NCBI GenBank assembly: GCA_965214675.1
Contig: OZ243969.1
Span: 310,001-374,000, forward strand
DNA: 64,000 bases
DNA from: WTFY01 sp965214675
GTDB taxonomy: Bacteria > Pseudomonadota > Gammaproteobacteria > UBA4575
Reading direction: 5' to 3'
Part shown: positions 10,422-19,044 of the stretch, piece by piece
Position numbering within the stretch: the first letter of the stretch is position 1
Layout: every line of letters starts with the position of its first letter
Made by a program: the position numbers and the translations under genes
The notes under the pieces: model-generated
The model's input: only the letters and a program-made list of their open reading frames with translations
What the model was told of the DNA's origin: nothing
Databases searched by the model: none

Positions 10422-11687
10422 TTGCGATTCAAACACCTTCAAGATTGGCTCGCCTGGCAGCAAACCCTGCATTCTCAGAAGATTCAGCTGGGACTGGACC
10501 GTGTTGCCAGGGTGGCCTACGAGCTCGGCATCATGCAGCCTGAATACAAGGTGGTTATGGTGGCTGGCACCAATGGCAAGGGTTCGATTACTGCGATACT
10601 GGAGTCCATCTATCATCGCGCCGGGTACCGTGTCGCTGCCTACACCTCACCCCACCTGCTCAAGTACAACGAGCGCATCCGGGTCGGAAAAGAGAATGTC
10701 GAGGATGAACTGTTGTGCAACGCCTTTGATCTGGTGGATCAGGCACGCGCAGAGTTCAGCCTGAGTTATTTCGAGTTCGGTACGCTGGCTGCCATGCAGA
10801 TCTTCAGCCAACTGCCACTGGACGTGGCTGTTTTCGAGGTGGGGCTCGGGGGGCGTCTGGATGCCGTCAATATCTACGATGCAGATGTGGCCATTGTTTC
10901 AAACATCGGTCTGGATCATGTGCAGTGGCTGGGATCTACACGGGAATCCATTGGCCTTGAGAAAGCGGGGATCTTCCGCAAGGGCAAGCCCGCCATTTGC
11001 GGGGACAGGGAGCCTCCCGGAACGCTGTTGAAGTATGCCGAGGACACGGGAGCTGAGTTGTACCTCGTGGACCAGGATTTTTCCTACCAGCGCGAAGATG
11101 AGGGGGGCTGGTCATTCCATACGCCGACACTCGACTGGAAGGATTTGCCGGTGCCCAACCTGTATGGCGATGTGCAGGTTGGCAATGCGGCGACGGCATT
11201 GATGAGCCTGCAGTGCCTGGAGGACGAATTGCCGGTCACACACGAGGTTGCGGCACAGGGGTTGACGGAAGTCTGCCTGTCCGGGCGTTTCCAGCGCGTC
11301 CTGGATGGATGTGAGGTAATCTTTGATGTGGCCCACAATCTGGACAGTGCAAAAGTTCTCGGCAAGAATCTTCTCGAATTGCAGCCTGCCTCGAGAACCT
11401 ATGCGGTGCTGGCGGTGCTGGAGGACAAGGATGTCGAGGGAATCATAGGAGCGGTGAACAGGCAAATCGATGAATGGTATATCTCGGAGCTCGATTCAGA
11501 ACGATCCCTGGGCACTGCGGATTTGCAGGATCACATCAAGCGGCTGGACCCGGAGGCGGTCGTGAAGATTTTCCCCTCCATCTCAAAGGGCTGGCTGGCT
11601 GCAAAAGACAAGGCCAGCCGTACTTCCCGGATCGTGGTGTTTGGCTCTTTCCTGACGGTGGCGGAAGTACTAAGCTTGCACGTATAA
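10422..11687 (+). CDS. folC: Folylpolyglutamate synthase / dihydrofolate synthase
   Basis: FolC adds glutamate to dihydropteroate and then to folates, using ATP, in the cytoplasm. It has 421 residues. The P-loop is GTNGKGS near residue 50, followed by the folate-binding YTSPHLLKYNERI. The metal/ATP motifs include EVGLGGRLDAVN and DHVQWLG near residue 168. The start is TTG 10422, with TGAGG at 10407-10411 ten bases upstream; there is no ATG or GTG in a better place. It stands about 115 bases after accD in the accD-folC-cvpA-purF group. Confidence 0.95.
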   Translation: MRFKHLQDWLAWQQTLHSQKIQLGLDRVARVAYELGIMQPEYKVVMVAGTNGKGSITAILESIYHRAGYRVAAYTSPHLLKYNERIRVGKENVEDELLCNAFDLVDQARAEFSLSYFEFGTLAAMQIFSQLPLDVAVFEVGLGGRLDAVNIYDADVAIVSNIGLDHVQWLGSTRESIGLEKAGIFRKGKPAICGDREPPGTLLKYAEDTGAELYLVDQDFSYQREDEGGWSFHTPTLDWKDLPVPNLYGDVQVGNAATALMSLQCLEDELPVTHEVAAQGLTEVCLSGRFQRVLDGCEVIFDVAHNLDSAKVLGKNLLELQPASRTYAVLAVLEDKDVEGIIGAVNRQIDEWYISELDSERSLGTADLQDHIKRLDPEAVVKIFPSISKGWLAAKDKASRTSRIVVFGSFLTVAEVLSLHV

Positions 11688-11747
11688 TCGCGTGCACCCA
11701 TTCACGAGGTCAAGCCGGTCTACGAGGAGCTGGATACAAGGTATATC

Positions 11748-12359
11748 ATGGAAACGAACCTGAAGCAGCGCCTGATCGGCGCAGTGGTCATCATTGCCCT
11801 GGCAGCCATCTTCGTGCCGATGCTGTTCGACGGATCCGGCCGCAAGGAGTCATCAATGGTTGAGGCGGAATTGTCCCTGGCACCGCCCAAATTCAATTTT
11901 GAAAGCCAGTTACCTGATGCCGAACAACTGGACTCGCTGCCTGTCGCTGAAAAAGACCCTGTACCGCAAGCCGTCACGGCTGATTCCGTCAGCGAGCCGA
12001 CGGCAGTCCGTGCGCCGGCTGGCAAACCTGACAAGGTGGAAAAGCCGGTGGTGCAGAAGTCGAAACCGAAGCCAGAGCCAGTCAAGCCCACGGCAAGCCA
12101 GATTGAGTCAGTCCCCTCGTTAGGTGCCTGGGCAGTACAAGTGGCCGCATTCGAGGAAAAAAGTACCGCCCTGGCTGTGCAGAAGAAGTTGACTGATGGC
12201 AAGTTCTCGGCATTTACCGAGAAACTTGAAAAGGGAGGCAAGGTGCTTTATCGGGTCAAGGCCGGGCCTGAGCTCAAACGCGAAAATGCGCATCAGTTGC
12301 GCGCGAAAATTGAGAAAAACCTGGGCATCAAGGGCGCCTTTGTAACCCCGCATCCCTGA
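11748..12359 (+). CDS. SPOR domain protein (DedD-like)
   Basis: This is a probable cell-division accessory protein anchored in the inner membrane. It has 203 residues with an N-terminal membrane segment at about residues 9-27 (IGAVVIIALAAIFVPMLF). A Pro/Lys/Glu-rich periplasmic linker runs to about residue 125, and a C-terminal SPOR domain (from WAVQVAAFEEK to the end) would bind denuded septal peptidoglycan. Size, layout and position between folC and cvpA match DedD. The linker contains a PKPEPVKP-type stretch. The AAGG at 11738-11741 gives a usable ribosome binding site. Confidence 0.88.
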   Translation: METNLKQRLIGAVVIIALAAIFVPMLFDGSGRKESSMVEAELSLAPPKFNFESQLPDAEQLDSLPVAEKDPVPQAVTADSVSEPTAVRAPAGKPDKVEKPVVQKSKPKPEPVKPTASQIESVPSLGAWAVQVAAFEEKSTALAVQKKLTDGKFSAFTEKLEKGGKVLYRVKAGPELKRENAHQLRAKIEKNLGIKGAFVTPHP

Positions 12360-12441
12360 GCCAGGATGGTTTGAGCAGGGGGTAGTCAGCCATGCCCTGT
12401 GCCCGGGATGAAACGCTTGCAGGCCATGGGGAGTACCGTGT

Positions 12442-13017
12442 ATGGATTTTTCATGGATTGATATCGCGATCGTGATCATATTGCTGGTCTCCGTTGTGGT
12501 CGCGATGTTTCGAGGCTTTGTGAAGGAAGCGGTATCGTTGATCAGCCTGGTACTGGCGTTCTGGCTGGCAGTGAATTACTTTGACCAGGTGGCATTGTAT
12601 TTGCCTTCCGGCATCGACGAGACCACACTGGAGCTTGGGGAAACCCAGATTGTGCTGAACAAGCTGCGTGCGGGTATCGCCTTTGTGGTACTTGTCATCG
12701 GTGTATTGGTCGCCGGTGCTTTGCTGAATCACCTGCTGGGCAAGATCACCCGATTGCCTGTACTGCATGGTATCGACAGGCTGTTCGGTGCAATGTTTGG
12801 CCTGGTGCGGGGTGTGGCGATTGTTGTATTGGTGGTCCTGGTGGCCGCCATGACCAGCTTTCCCCGAACCGAAATCTGGGAGGCGTCACGGATGCTGCCT
12901 TTATTTGAGACAGGGGCCCGGGAAGTGATTCGGTACATTCCCCCGGCCTATGCGAAGTACTTTATGCTTGATGCGAAGGAGACACAGGTCTCCCTGGACG
13001 TGTCCGCTAGCAGTTAA
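12442..13017 (+). CDS. cvpA: CvpA family membrane protein
   Basis: This is a polytopic inner-membrane protein of 191 residues, with hydrophobic segments near residues 6-25, 30-45, 70-95 and 115-135. CvpA was named for a role in colicin V production and is also linked to envelope stress tolerance; its biochemical role is unsettled. The N-terminal DIAIVIILLVSVVVAMFRGF and the GF(V/I)KE motif after the first helix are typical. The start ATG 12442 has GGGGAG at 12428-12433. It sits 14 bases upstream of purF, the classic cvpA-purF pair. Confidence 0.92.
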   Translation: MDFSWIDIAIVIILLVSVVVAMFRGFVKEAVSLISLVLAFWLAVNYFDQVALYLPSGIDETTLELGETQIVLNKLRAGIAFVVLVIGVLVAGALLNHLLGKITRLPVLHGIDRLFGAMFGLVRGVAIVVLVVLVAAMTSFPRTEIWEASRMLPLFETGAREVIRYIPPAYAKYFMLDAKETQVSLDVSASS

Positions 13018-13031
13018 GGACGTATTGACTT

Positions 13032-14537
13032 ATGTGTGGTATTGCCGGAATTGTAGCCCATCAGAATGTGAACCAGGCGTTGTACAATGCGCTGCTCGTG
13101 CTGCAGCATCGCGGTCAGGATGCGGCCGGCATTGTCACCTACAACGAGGGCAGGCTCTATCAGCGCAAGGCCAATGGGCTGGTGCGTGATGTGTTCCACA
13201 GCCGCCACATGGAGCGCCTGCAAGGCAACATGGGAATCGCGCATGTACGCTATCCCACGGCAGGTTCCTCCTCTTCTGCCGAAGCCCAGCCCCTGTATGT
13301 CAATTCACCCTTCGGCATCTCGCTTGGACACAACGGCAACCTGGTCAATACCGAGCAGTTGAAAAAGGAACTGTTCAGGGAGGACCGCCGCCACCTCAAC
13401 ACGGAATCGGATTCGGAAATCCTGTTGAATGTTCTGGCGCATGAACTGGCCAACCAGCAGACGCTGCGACCGCGACCGGAAGACATCTTTGCCGCGGTGG
13501 AAGGCGTGCACCGTCGTTGCAAGGGAGCGTACGCGGTCGTGGCCATGATCGCAGGCTGCGGGATTTTGGCCTTTCGTGATCACTATGGAATTCGGCCCCT
13601 GGTCTATGGTGTCAGGGAAACACGCCATGGCATGGAATACATGGTGGCTTCTGAAAGCGCTGCCCTGGATGCACTGGACTACAGCCTGGTGCGAGATATC
13701 TCCCCCGGCGAAGCGGTTTTTATCACTATGGAAGGAAAGATTTTCACGCGCCAGTGTGCACCGGAAATCATACCGTCTCCATGCATATTCGAGTACGTCT
13801 ATTTTGCCCGTCCGGATTCGGTGATTGAGGATATTTTCGTACAAAAGGCACGCATGCGCATGGGCCAGAGGCTTGCCAAGAAAATCCTCCGGGAGTGGCC
13901 GGAACATGACATTGATGTCGTCATGCCGATACCTGACACGAGCCGTACGGCGGCCATCGAAATCGCCTATCTGCTGAGGGTCAAGTACCGCGAGGGGTTT
14001 ATCAAGAACCGCTATATCGGGCGCACGTTCATCATGCCCGGGAATACGCTTCGTAAACAATCCGTACGGCAGAAGCTCAACCCGATCGGGCTTGAATTCA
14101 AGGGTAAAAATGTTCTGCTGATTGATGACTCGATCGTACGCGGGACCACCTCGCGCGAGATCGTTCAAATGGCCCGCGATGCGGGTGCGAGGAAAGTATA
14201 TTTCGCCTCTGCCTCACCGCCTATCCGGCATCAGAATATCTACGGCATTGATATGCCCGCGCGCAATGAACTGATCGCCTATGACAAGGATGTCGGTGCA
14301 ATTGAAAAGGAAATCAAGTCGGATCGCCTGATTTACCAGGGGCTGGGTGACCTGGTTGCCGCGGTAAGGCAAGGCAACCTGAACCGCGATACCTTTGATA
14401 CCTCCATGTTTGATGGCAACTACATCACCGGTGTGGAAGATGGCTATTTCGAGAATCTGGAAATTGTCCGCAATGACAAGACCCAGCAAGAACGTGAAAG
14501 GGAATATGCCAGCATCGATCTGCACAACAGTGTCTGA
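13032..14537 (+). CDS. purF: Amidophosphoribosyltransferase
   Basis: PurF catalyses the committed step of purine synthesis, using glutamine to turn PRPP into phosphoribosylamine. It has 501 residues. The N-terminal nucleophile is Cys2 of MCGIAGIV, exposed after Met removal with no propeptide, as in the E. coli type. The glutaminase domain continues with HVRYPTAGSS and HNGNLVN. The phosphoribosyltransferase half carries the PRPP loop VLLIDDSIVRGTTSREIV near residues 358-375. It is probably co-transcribed with cvpA; the next gene begins 16 bases later. Confidence 0.97.
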   Translation: MCGIAGIVAHQNVNQALYNALLVLQHRGQDAAGIVTYNEGRLYQRKANGLVRDVFHSRHMERLQGNMGIAHVRYPTAGSSSSAEAQPLYVNSPFGISLGHNGNLVNTEQLKKELFREDRRHLNTESDSEILLNVLAHELANQQTLRPRPEDIFAAVEGVHRRCKGAYAVVAMIAGCGILAFRDHYGIRPLVYGVRETRHGMEYMVASESAALDALDYSLVRDISPGEAVFITMEGKIFTRQCAPEIIPSPCIFEYVYFARPDSVIEDIFVQKARMRMGQRLAKKILREWPEHDIDVVMPIPDTSRTAAIEIAYLLRVKYREGFIKNRYIGRTFIMPGNTLRKQSVRQKLNPIGLEFKGKNVLLIDDSIVRGTTSREIVQMARDAGARKVYFASASPPIRHQNIYGIDMPARNELIAYDKDVGAIEKEIKSDRLIYQGLGDLVAAVRQGNLNRDTFDTSMFDGNYITGVEDGYFENLEIVRNDKTQQEREREYASIDLHNSV

Positions 14538-14553
14538 GAAGAGCCGCTGACAG

Positions 14554-15111
14554 ATGCCGGCCGTTGAGCCCACCCGGCAGATGCTTGTACGGTATGCCGA
14601 GGCACGTGGCCGATTTCCCGAACATGCGAGCTACCCGGCGGCCATCGTCGATGTCAGTTCGCAGCGCCTGCACGTCTTTGCAGGTGAGACCTGTGTGGAC
14701 AGCTACCCGGTTTCAACCTCGCGCTTCGGCACCGGGGAAAAACAGGACTCGTACAAGACCCCTTGCGGGGTCCATTGCGTTGCCGAGAAGATCGGCGCGG
14801 ATGCCGCGTTTGCCGAAATTTTCCGTGCAAGAAAACGCACCCATCAGATCGCCAGGATCGAGCCTGGGAAAAACCGCAGTGACAAGGAGTGCATTACCTC
14901 CAGGATACTGTGGCTTGCGGGTCTTGAAGAAGGGTGCAACAAGGGCGCGGGCGTGGACAGTCATGCGCGCTATATCTATATTCATGGCACCGATGAGGAA
15001 GGCCTTGTCGGGCAACCGGCTTCAGAAGGCTGTGTGCGCATGAAAAACCGGGATATCATGGACCTTTTTGAGCGCCTTGACGTCTCCTCGCTTGTCATCA
15101 TTTGTGAATAA
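14554..15111 (+). CDS. L,D-transpeptidase (YkuD domain) without signal peptide
   Basis: This is a peptidoglycan-type L,D-transpeptidase fold of 185 residues. The catalytic block is intact: the His of YIYIHGTDEEG near residue 148 and the SEGCVRM motif with the catalytic Cys near residue 163. The N-terminus has no signal peptide or membrane helix, so as annotated it is a cytoplasmic protein. The same is true of a related gammaproteobacterial subgroup, where the substrate is unclear. It lies 16 bases after purF and 16 bases before a DUF455 gene, possibly as the tail of the purF unit. Confidence 0.85.
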   Translation: MPAVEPTRQMLVRYAEARGRFPEHASYPAAIVDVSSQRLHVFAGETCVDSYPVSTSRFGTGEKQDSYKTPCGVHCVAEKIGADAAFAEIFRARKRTHQIARIEPGKNRSDKECITSRILWLAGLEEGCNKGAGVDSHARYIYIHGTDEEGLVGQPASEGCVRMKNRDIMDLFERLDVSSLVIICE

Positions 15112-15127
15112 TCAGGCGCTACTTTGA

Positions 15128-15931
15128 ATGTCCGCCGATCCTTCTGTTTTCGAGCTCGCGTATGAATGTCTGCGATGTTCTGATCCATCGCAAAAATGCG
15201 ATGCGGTACGCCGGCTGGCTGGGAAAATGCACCAGGGTGCACTGGGGCTCACGCCCACACCCGACATCGACCCGTTAGAGCATCCCGGCAGGCCGGCCCG
15301 CCCGAGGCTGGTAGCCCCGAAAGACGTCGCGCATCGAAAACTGAACTCAGCACAGGGCAGGGCTGCGTTCATTCATGCGATTGCGCATATAGAATTCAAT
15401 GCGATCAATCTTGCTCTTGATGCCATGTACCGTTTTCAGGACCTGCCCCGGGAATACTATCTCGACTGGAGCCGGGTGGCCCTGGAAGAGTCCCAGCATT
15501 TTCTGATGCTGCGTGAGCGCCTGGCGCAGGTCGGCTGCGAGTACGGCCAATTCGATGCCCATAACGGATTATGGGAAATGGCGGTCAAGACGCGTGATGA
15601 CCTCGTAGCGCGCCTGGCTTTGGTTCCCAGGGTACTGGAAGCGCGGGGACTGGACGTCACCCCGGGCATGATCCGTAAACTGCAGGGTCATGGAGACAGG
15701 AAAACCGCAGAAATCCTGGAAATCATCCTGGAGCAGGAAATCGGCCATGTGGCCATCGGCTCGCGGTGGTTCGGATATGCCTGTAAGCGCCAGGACCTGG
15801 CGCCTGAGCCTACGTTCAAGATGTTGCTTGAGAAGTACTATACGGGGCGCGTACAAAAGCCGCTTCACCTGGAGGCACGGCGCAGGGCTGGCTTTAAGGA
15901 ATCAGAACTGGATGCCCTGCAAAATAGCTAG
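15128..15931 (+). CDS. DUF455 family ferritin-like protein
   Basis: This 267-residue protein has a helical ferritin-like fold of unknown reaction. Candidate di-iron ligands are spaced as expected for a four-helix carboxylate bundle: Glu/His in AIAHIEFNAINLALD near residue 88, EESQHF near residue 120, and EQEIGHVAIG near residue 205. The family is typical of proteobacteria and may be an oxygen-dependent oxidase or hydroxylase, but that is inference. The start is ATG 15128. The gene converges with lpxH: its TAG overlaps the lpxH stop region by a few bases. Confidence 0.8.
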   Translation: MSADPSVFELAYECLRCSDPSQKCDAVRRLAGKMHQGALGLTPTPDIDPLEHPGRPARPRLVAPKDVAHRKLNSAQGRAAFIHAIAHIEFNAINLALDAMYRFQDLPREYYLDWSRVALEESQHFLMLRERLAQVGCEYGQFDAHNGLWEMAVKTRDDLVARLALVPRVLEARGLDVTPGMIRKLQGHGDRKTAEILEIILEQEIGHVAIGSRWFGYACKRQDLAPEPTFKMLLEKYYTGRVQKPLHLEARRRAGFKESELDALQNS

Positions 15932-16650
15932 GCCTTGATGGTTTCAAGGGTCATTGCCTCGGGCGTGCATCTCAGCACGCTGCCCTGCTCATACCAGTCA
16001 CCAAGCACGATGCGCCGACAGGCATCGCCTTCGACCGAGAAGTCATGAATGCCCGGGCGATGGGTATGCCCGTGAATCAGCAACCGCACCGCATGCCGGT
16101 GCATGGCATCAATGACCGCTTCCTGGTTGACATCCATGATTTCAGGCGGCTTGTTTTGCGTGGCGTGAATACTTTTCTCACGTAAATGTTGTGCAATTCT
16201 CTGGCGCTGCCTGACACTGAGCAGCAGCAGGGTCTTCTGCACCCAGCGGTTGCGCACCTTGCTGCGGTATCTCTGGTAGGCGACATCATCGGTACACAGC
16301 GTGTCACCATGCATGATTAGCGTCGGAGTGCCGTACAGGTCCACCACGGTTTCCTCCTGCAGGATCTTGCAGTGCGTAAAATCCTCGAACCCCTGGCCGA
16401 TGAGAAAATCGCGGTTTCCGTGAATGAAATATACAGGGACGCCTGCCTGGCCCAGTGCACGAAGCGAATCAACGACGGACTGCAGGCCGATGTTTGGATC
16501 ATCGTCGCCAATCCAGAATTCAAACAGGTCCCCGAGGATATAGAGGGCGTCGGTATCGGCTATGTCCTGCAGGAAACTGCAAAAAGCGGCGGCAATTTGT
16601 GGTCTTGCACGATCCAGATGCAAGTCAGAGACAAACAGGGTATGGGCCAT
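15928..16650 (-). CDS. lpxH: UDP-2,3-diacylglucosamine diphosphatase
   Basis: LpxH hydrolyses UDP-2,3-diacylglucosamine to lipid X in lipid A synthesis, at the inner face of the inner membrane. It has 240 residues with the full calcineurin-like metallophosphatase set: FVSDLHLD, GDLFEFWIGDD, HGNRDFL, HGDTLC and HGHTHRP. Its presence indicates a Gram-negative cell that makes LPS. It lies 10 bases downstream of the cyclophilin gene on the same strand, a pairing also seen in other gammaproteobacteria. Confidence 0.95.
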   Translation of the reverse strand: MAHTLFVSDLHLDRARPQIAAAFCSFLQDIADTDALYILGDLFEFWIGDDDPNIGLQSVVDSLRALGQAGVPVYFIHGNRDFLIGQGFEDFTHCKILQEETVVDLYGTPTLIMHGDTLCTDDVAYQRYRSKVRNRWVQKTLLLLSVRQRQRIAQHLREKSIHATQNKPPEIMDVNQEAVIDAMHRHAVRLLIHGHTHRPGIHDFSVEGDACRRIVLGDWYEQGSVLRCTPEAMTLETIKA

Positions 16651-16660
16651 ACCTCATTGA

Positions 16661-17239
16661 TTACTCGACTATGGATACTTTTTCAATAGTCACCGTCTCT
16701 TCGGGCACATCCTGAAAAGAACCCCGGTTGCCGGTGGCGACGTTGCGGATGGCATTGACTACATCCATCCCTTCGGTCACCTTGCCAAACACGGCATAAC
16801 CCCATCCGCGTACGTTCTCGCCCGAGAAATTCAGAAATCCGTTGTCCTGAACGTTGATGAAAAACTGTGCAGTGGCAGAATGCGGGTCATTGGTGCGTGC
16901 CATGGCAATCGTGCCGATGTCATTGCTTAAACGGTTATTGGCTTCGTTCCTGATCGGATCATGCGTGGGTTTCTGGGTCATGTCTTCAGTGAACCCGCCG
17001 CCCTGAATCATGAAGTTCGAGATGACCCGATGAAAGATGGTGCCATCATAAAATCCTTCCCTGGCGTAGGTGAGGAAATTTTCAACGGTGGCAGGCGCCT
17101 TTCCGGCATCCAGTTCAAGGACAATGGTGCCTTTGCTGGTTTGCATTTTTACGGTGGTGGTTTCGGCTTGTACGTTGGATGTAGTCATAAGAATTATCGA
17201 AAACACAAACAGAACAGACTGTCTGAATACTGTCTTCAT
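16661..17239 (-). CDS. Periplasmic peptidyl-prolyl cis-trans isomerase (cyclophilin)
   Basis: This is a cyclophilin-type prolyl isomerase of the PpiA class, acting as a folding helper. From the ATG at 17239 it has 192 residues; an upstream TTG at 17254 is unlikely because GGAG is well placed before 17239. A Sec signal peptide is clear: basic start, hydrophobic QSVLFVFSIILMTT and VQA at about residue 25. The core carries FHRVISNFMIQGG, AMARTNDPHSATAQFFIN and WGYAVFGKV, the standard active-site segments. It is probably transcribed with lpxH. Confidence 0.93.
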   Translation of the reverse strand: MKTVFRQSVLFVFSIILMTTSNVQAETTTVKMQTSKGTIVLELDAGKAPATVENFLTYAREGFYDGTIFHRVISNFMIQGGGFTEDMTQKPTHDPIRNEANNRLSNDIGTIAMARTNDPHSATAQFFINVQDNGFLNFSGENVRGWGYAVFGKVTEGMDVVNAIRNVATGNRGSFQDVPEETVTIEKVSIVE

Positions 17240-17675
17240 AAGGGGTCTCCACAAAGGTTAAAGGGTATGTATGCTGTCTTCCTGTCTGCAACTGGCGGCT
17301 GGATTACACAGTGCACGTTCACGTCCTTGCTGTTTTAGCCGGGTAAACCCACGCTTTTTGATGTGCAATCCACTCCGTCAAAGGCAGTGAATTTCGGTTC
17401 GCTATGTGTGGGGTCCCGGTCAGTTCAGCCGAGTGGATAATACTGCATCGAAGGCTTGCAAACCAGTTGGCGGCAGCGGACGGGTTGTGTGCAGCAGGCG
17501 CCTGCAAGCGGACTGCGTATCGACAGCCCTGGGTGCTGTGTCATTCGCCGACCGGCTGCGGTACACTTTCCGAAGCGAATTTTATGCAAGGGAAGTTGTT
17601 GACCACAGCGGAGTTTGCATCCACCTGAGCGACCCATCGTGAATCCGGAATCATATTATCTAGGAGGACAGTATC
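17240..17675. other. Intergenic region between divergent ppi and thioredoxin genes
   Basis: This 436-base stretch separates the minus-strand cyclophilin gene from the plus-strand thioredoxin gene. Open frames inside it (for example 17404-17628 on plus) have no recognisable domain, signal or good ribosome binding site. The only clear element is TAGGAGGA at 17661-17668, the thioredoxin ribosome binding site. I see no tRNA fold and no convincing terminator. It presumably carries the two divergent promoters. Confidence 0.5.
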
Positions 17676-18047
17676 GTGGCGACGATTGCCCTGACCAAAG
17701 ACAACTTTAACGAAACCATAGAAAGCGGTAACACGGTGATCGTCGATTTCTGGGCCTCCTGGTGCGGACCCTGCCGATCCTTTGCGCCCACATTCGAGAC
17801 GGCTTCGGAGAACCATGAGGATATCGTATTTGCCAAGGTCGATACCGAGGAACAGCAGGAGCTGGCGCAGGAGTGCAACATCCGATCGATTCCGATGCTG
17901 ATGATTTTCCGTGAGAAAATCCTGCTGTATGCGCAGCCAGGCGCCTTGCCGCCCGCTCAACTTGAAGACATCATCGAAAAAACCAAGGCCCTGGATATGG
18001 ACCAGGTGCGTGCAGACATCGAGAAACAGAACGCCGAGGCTGAGTGA
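17676..18047 (+). CDS. Thioredoxin family protein
   Basis: This is a cytoplasmic thiol-disulfide protein of 123 residues with the thioredoxin fold. The redox centre is WASWCGPC near residues 28-35. The cis-proline is in RSIPMLMIF near residue 74. It is slightly longer than E. coli TrxA because of an acidic C-terminal tail, the layout seen in small thioredoxin-like proteins of proteobacteria. The start is GTG 17676 with a very strong TAGGAGGA site at 17661-17668. Its TGA overlaps a GTG of the next gene's frame. Confidence 0.9.
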   Translation: MATIALTKDNFNETIESGNTVIVDFWASWCGPCRSFAPTFETASENHEDIVFAKVDTEEQQELAQECNIRSIPMLMIFREKILLYAQPGALPPAQLEDIIEKTKALDMDQVRADIEKQNAEAE

Positions 18048-18106
18048 CGGCAAGCGGAGCGCCCGGGCCGGTGCGCTCGGTGGTCAATACACCTGTCTTG
18101 AACCCA

Positions 18107-18991
18107 ATGAGCAGATTCCGGTGGGTAGCCCGCATAAAACCCTGTGGTTTTCTATGCTGCCTCATGCTTTTCCTGCCCGGCCAGGGTGCTCTGGGTTCAG
18201 GACTGGACAACAGCACCAGAATCTTTACCCCGGTCGAGGAGATGCACAGTGAAGACTGGGATCACCCGGCAGAATTGCACCGGGTGTGGCAGGCCGCGCT
18301 GGTGCGGATACCGGTCCATGGCGGGCGGTATATCGAGACCACCGTAAGCGAGCTGCCCTCGCAACACCTTGCGACGGGGGAGCCGTTCCCGACGATTATC
18401 TTCCTGCACGGCTGCTCGGGGATAGGCAAGGGTACCTATACGAGGATCAATTTCCTGGCGGCCCACGGCTATGCCGTCATTGCACCGCCCAGTCTCGCCC
18501 GGGAAAAATACCCGCAGTCCTGCGATCCTGAAAATTACCGTGGAGGTTTGTACCGGGATACCCTCAGGATGCGCCAGTACGATGCAGGCTATGCGATCGA
18601 GACGGCGAAGACACTCGCGTGGGTGGACCCGGAGCGTGTTTTCCTGATGGGACTCAGCGAGGGCGCGATTGTCACGGCAACCTACCGCTCGCAATCCGGG
18701 AAGGCCTCGGTGAAGGCTCGCATTGTGGAGAGCTGGACCTGCCATGCAGGCTGGGACGAGTACCGGGGGATCAATGCACCCGCTGATGAGCCCGTGCTGA
18801 CCCTGGTGGCCGCAAATGACCCCTGGTTCCAGAGTCCGACGACAAAAGGGGAATGTACAGGTTTTCTCGATCCGCACAACGGCAGCAAATCGGTGGTCTA
18901 CACCGATGAGACACTGGGTCAACGGCATGCATTGCTTGAAAATGAAATTGTCCAGGCCGAGGTGCTGGAGTTTTTAGAAAAACATCATTGA
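18107..18991 (+). CDS. Secreted alpha/beta hydrolase (dienelactone hydrolase-like)
   Basis: This is a probable esterase or related hydrolase of unknown substrate. I prefer ATG 18107, which gives 294 residues and a signal peptide (basic start, then CGFLCCLMLFLPGQGALGSG). An upstream GTG at 18044 overlapping the thioredoxin stop would bury that signal. The oxyanion segment is IIFLHGCSGIGKG. The nucleophile is Ser in MGLSEGAIV near residue 187, and acid and His candidates are AANDPW and QRHALLE near the C-terminus. Several cysteines (SWTCHAG, KGECTGF) could form disulfides after export. Confidence 0.78.
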   Translation: MSRFRWVARIKPCGFLCCLMLFLPGQGALGSGLDNSTRIFTPVEEMHSEDWDHPAELHRVWQAALVRIPVHGGRYIETTVSELPSQHLATGEPFPTIIFLHGCSGIGKGTYTRINFLAAHGYAVIAPPSLAREKYPQSCDPENYRGGLYRDTLRMRQYDAGYAIETAKTLAWVDPERVFLMGLSEGAIVTATYRSQSGKASVKARIVESWTCHAGWDEYRGINAPADEPVLTLVAANDPWFQSPTTKGECTGFLDPHNGSKSVVYTDETLGQRHALLENEIVQAEVLEFLEKHH

Positions 18992-19044
18992 AATCAAAAG
19001 GGTGTGTCAATTCCTGGGCTGAAGTGAGCGCCCCTACAGCAGCA

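Noticed and set aside
17404..17642. Small plus-strand frames before the thioredoxin gene
   Set aside because: Two overlapping frames of 74-78 codons have no domain, signal peptide or ribosome binding site.
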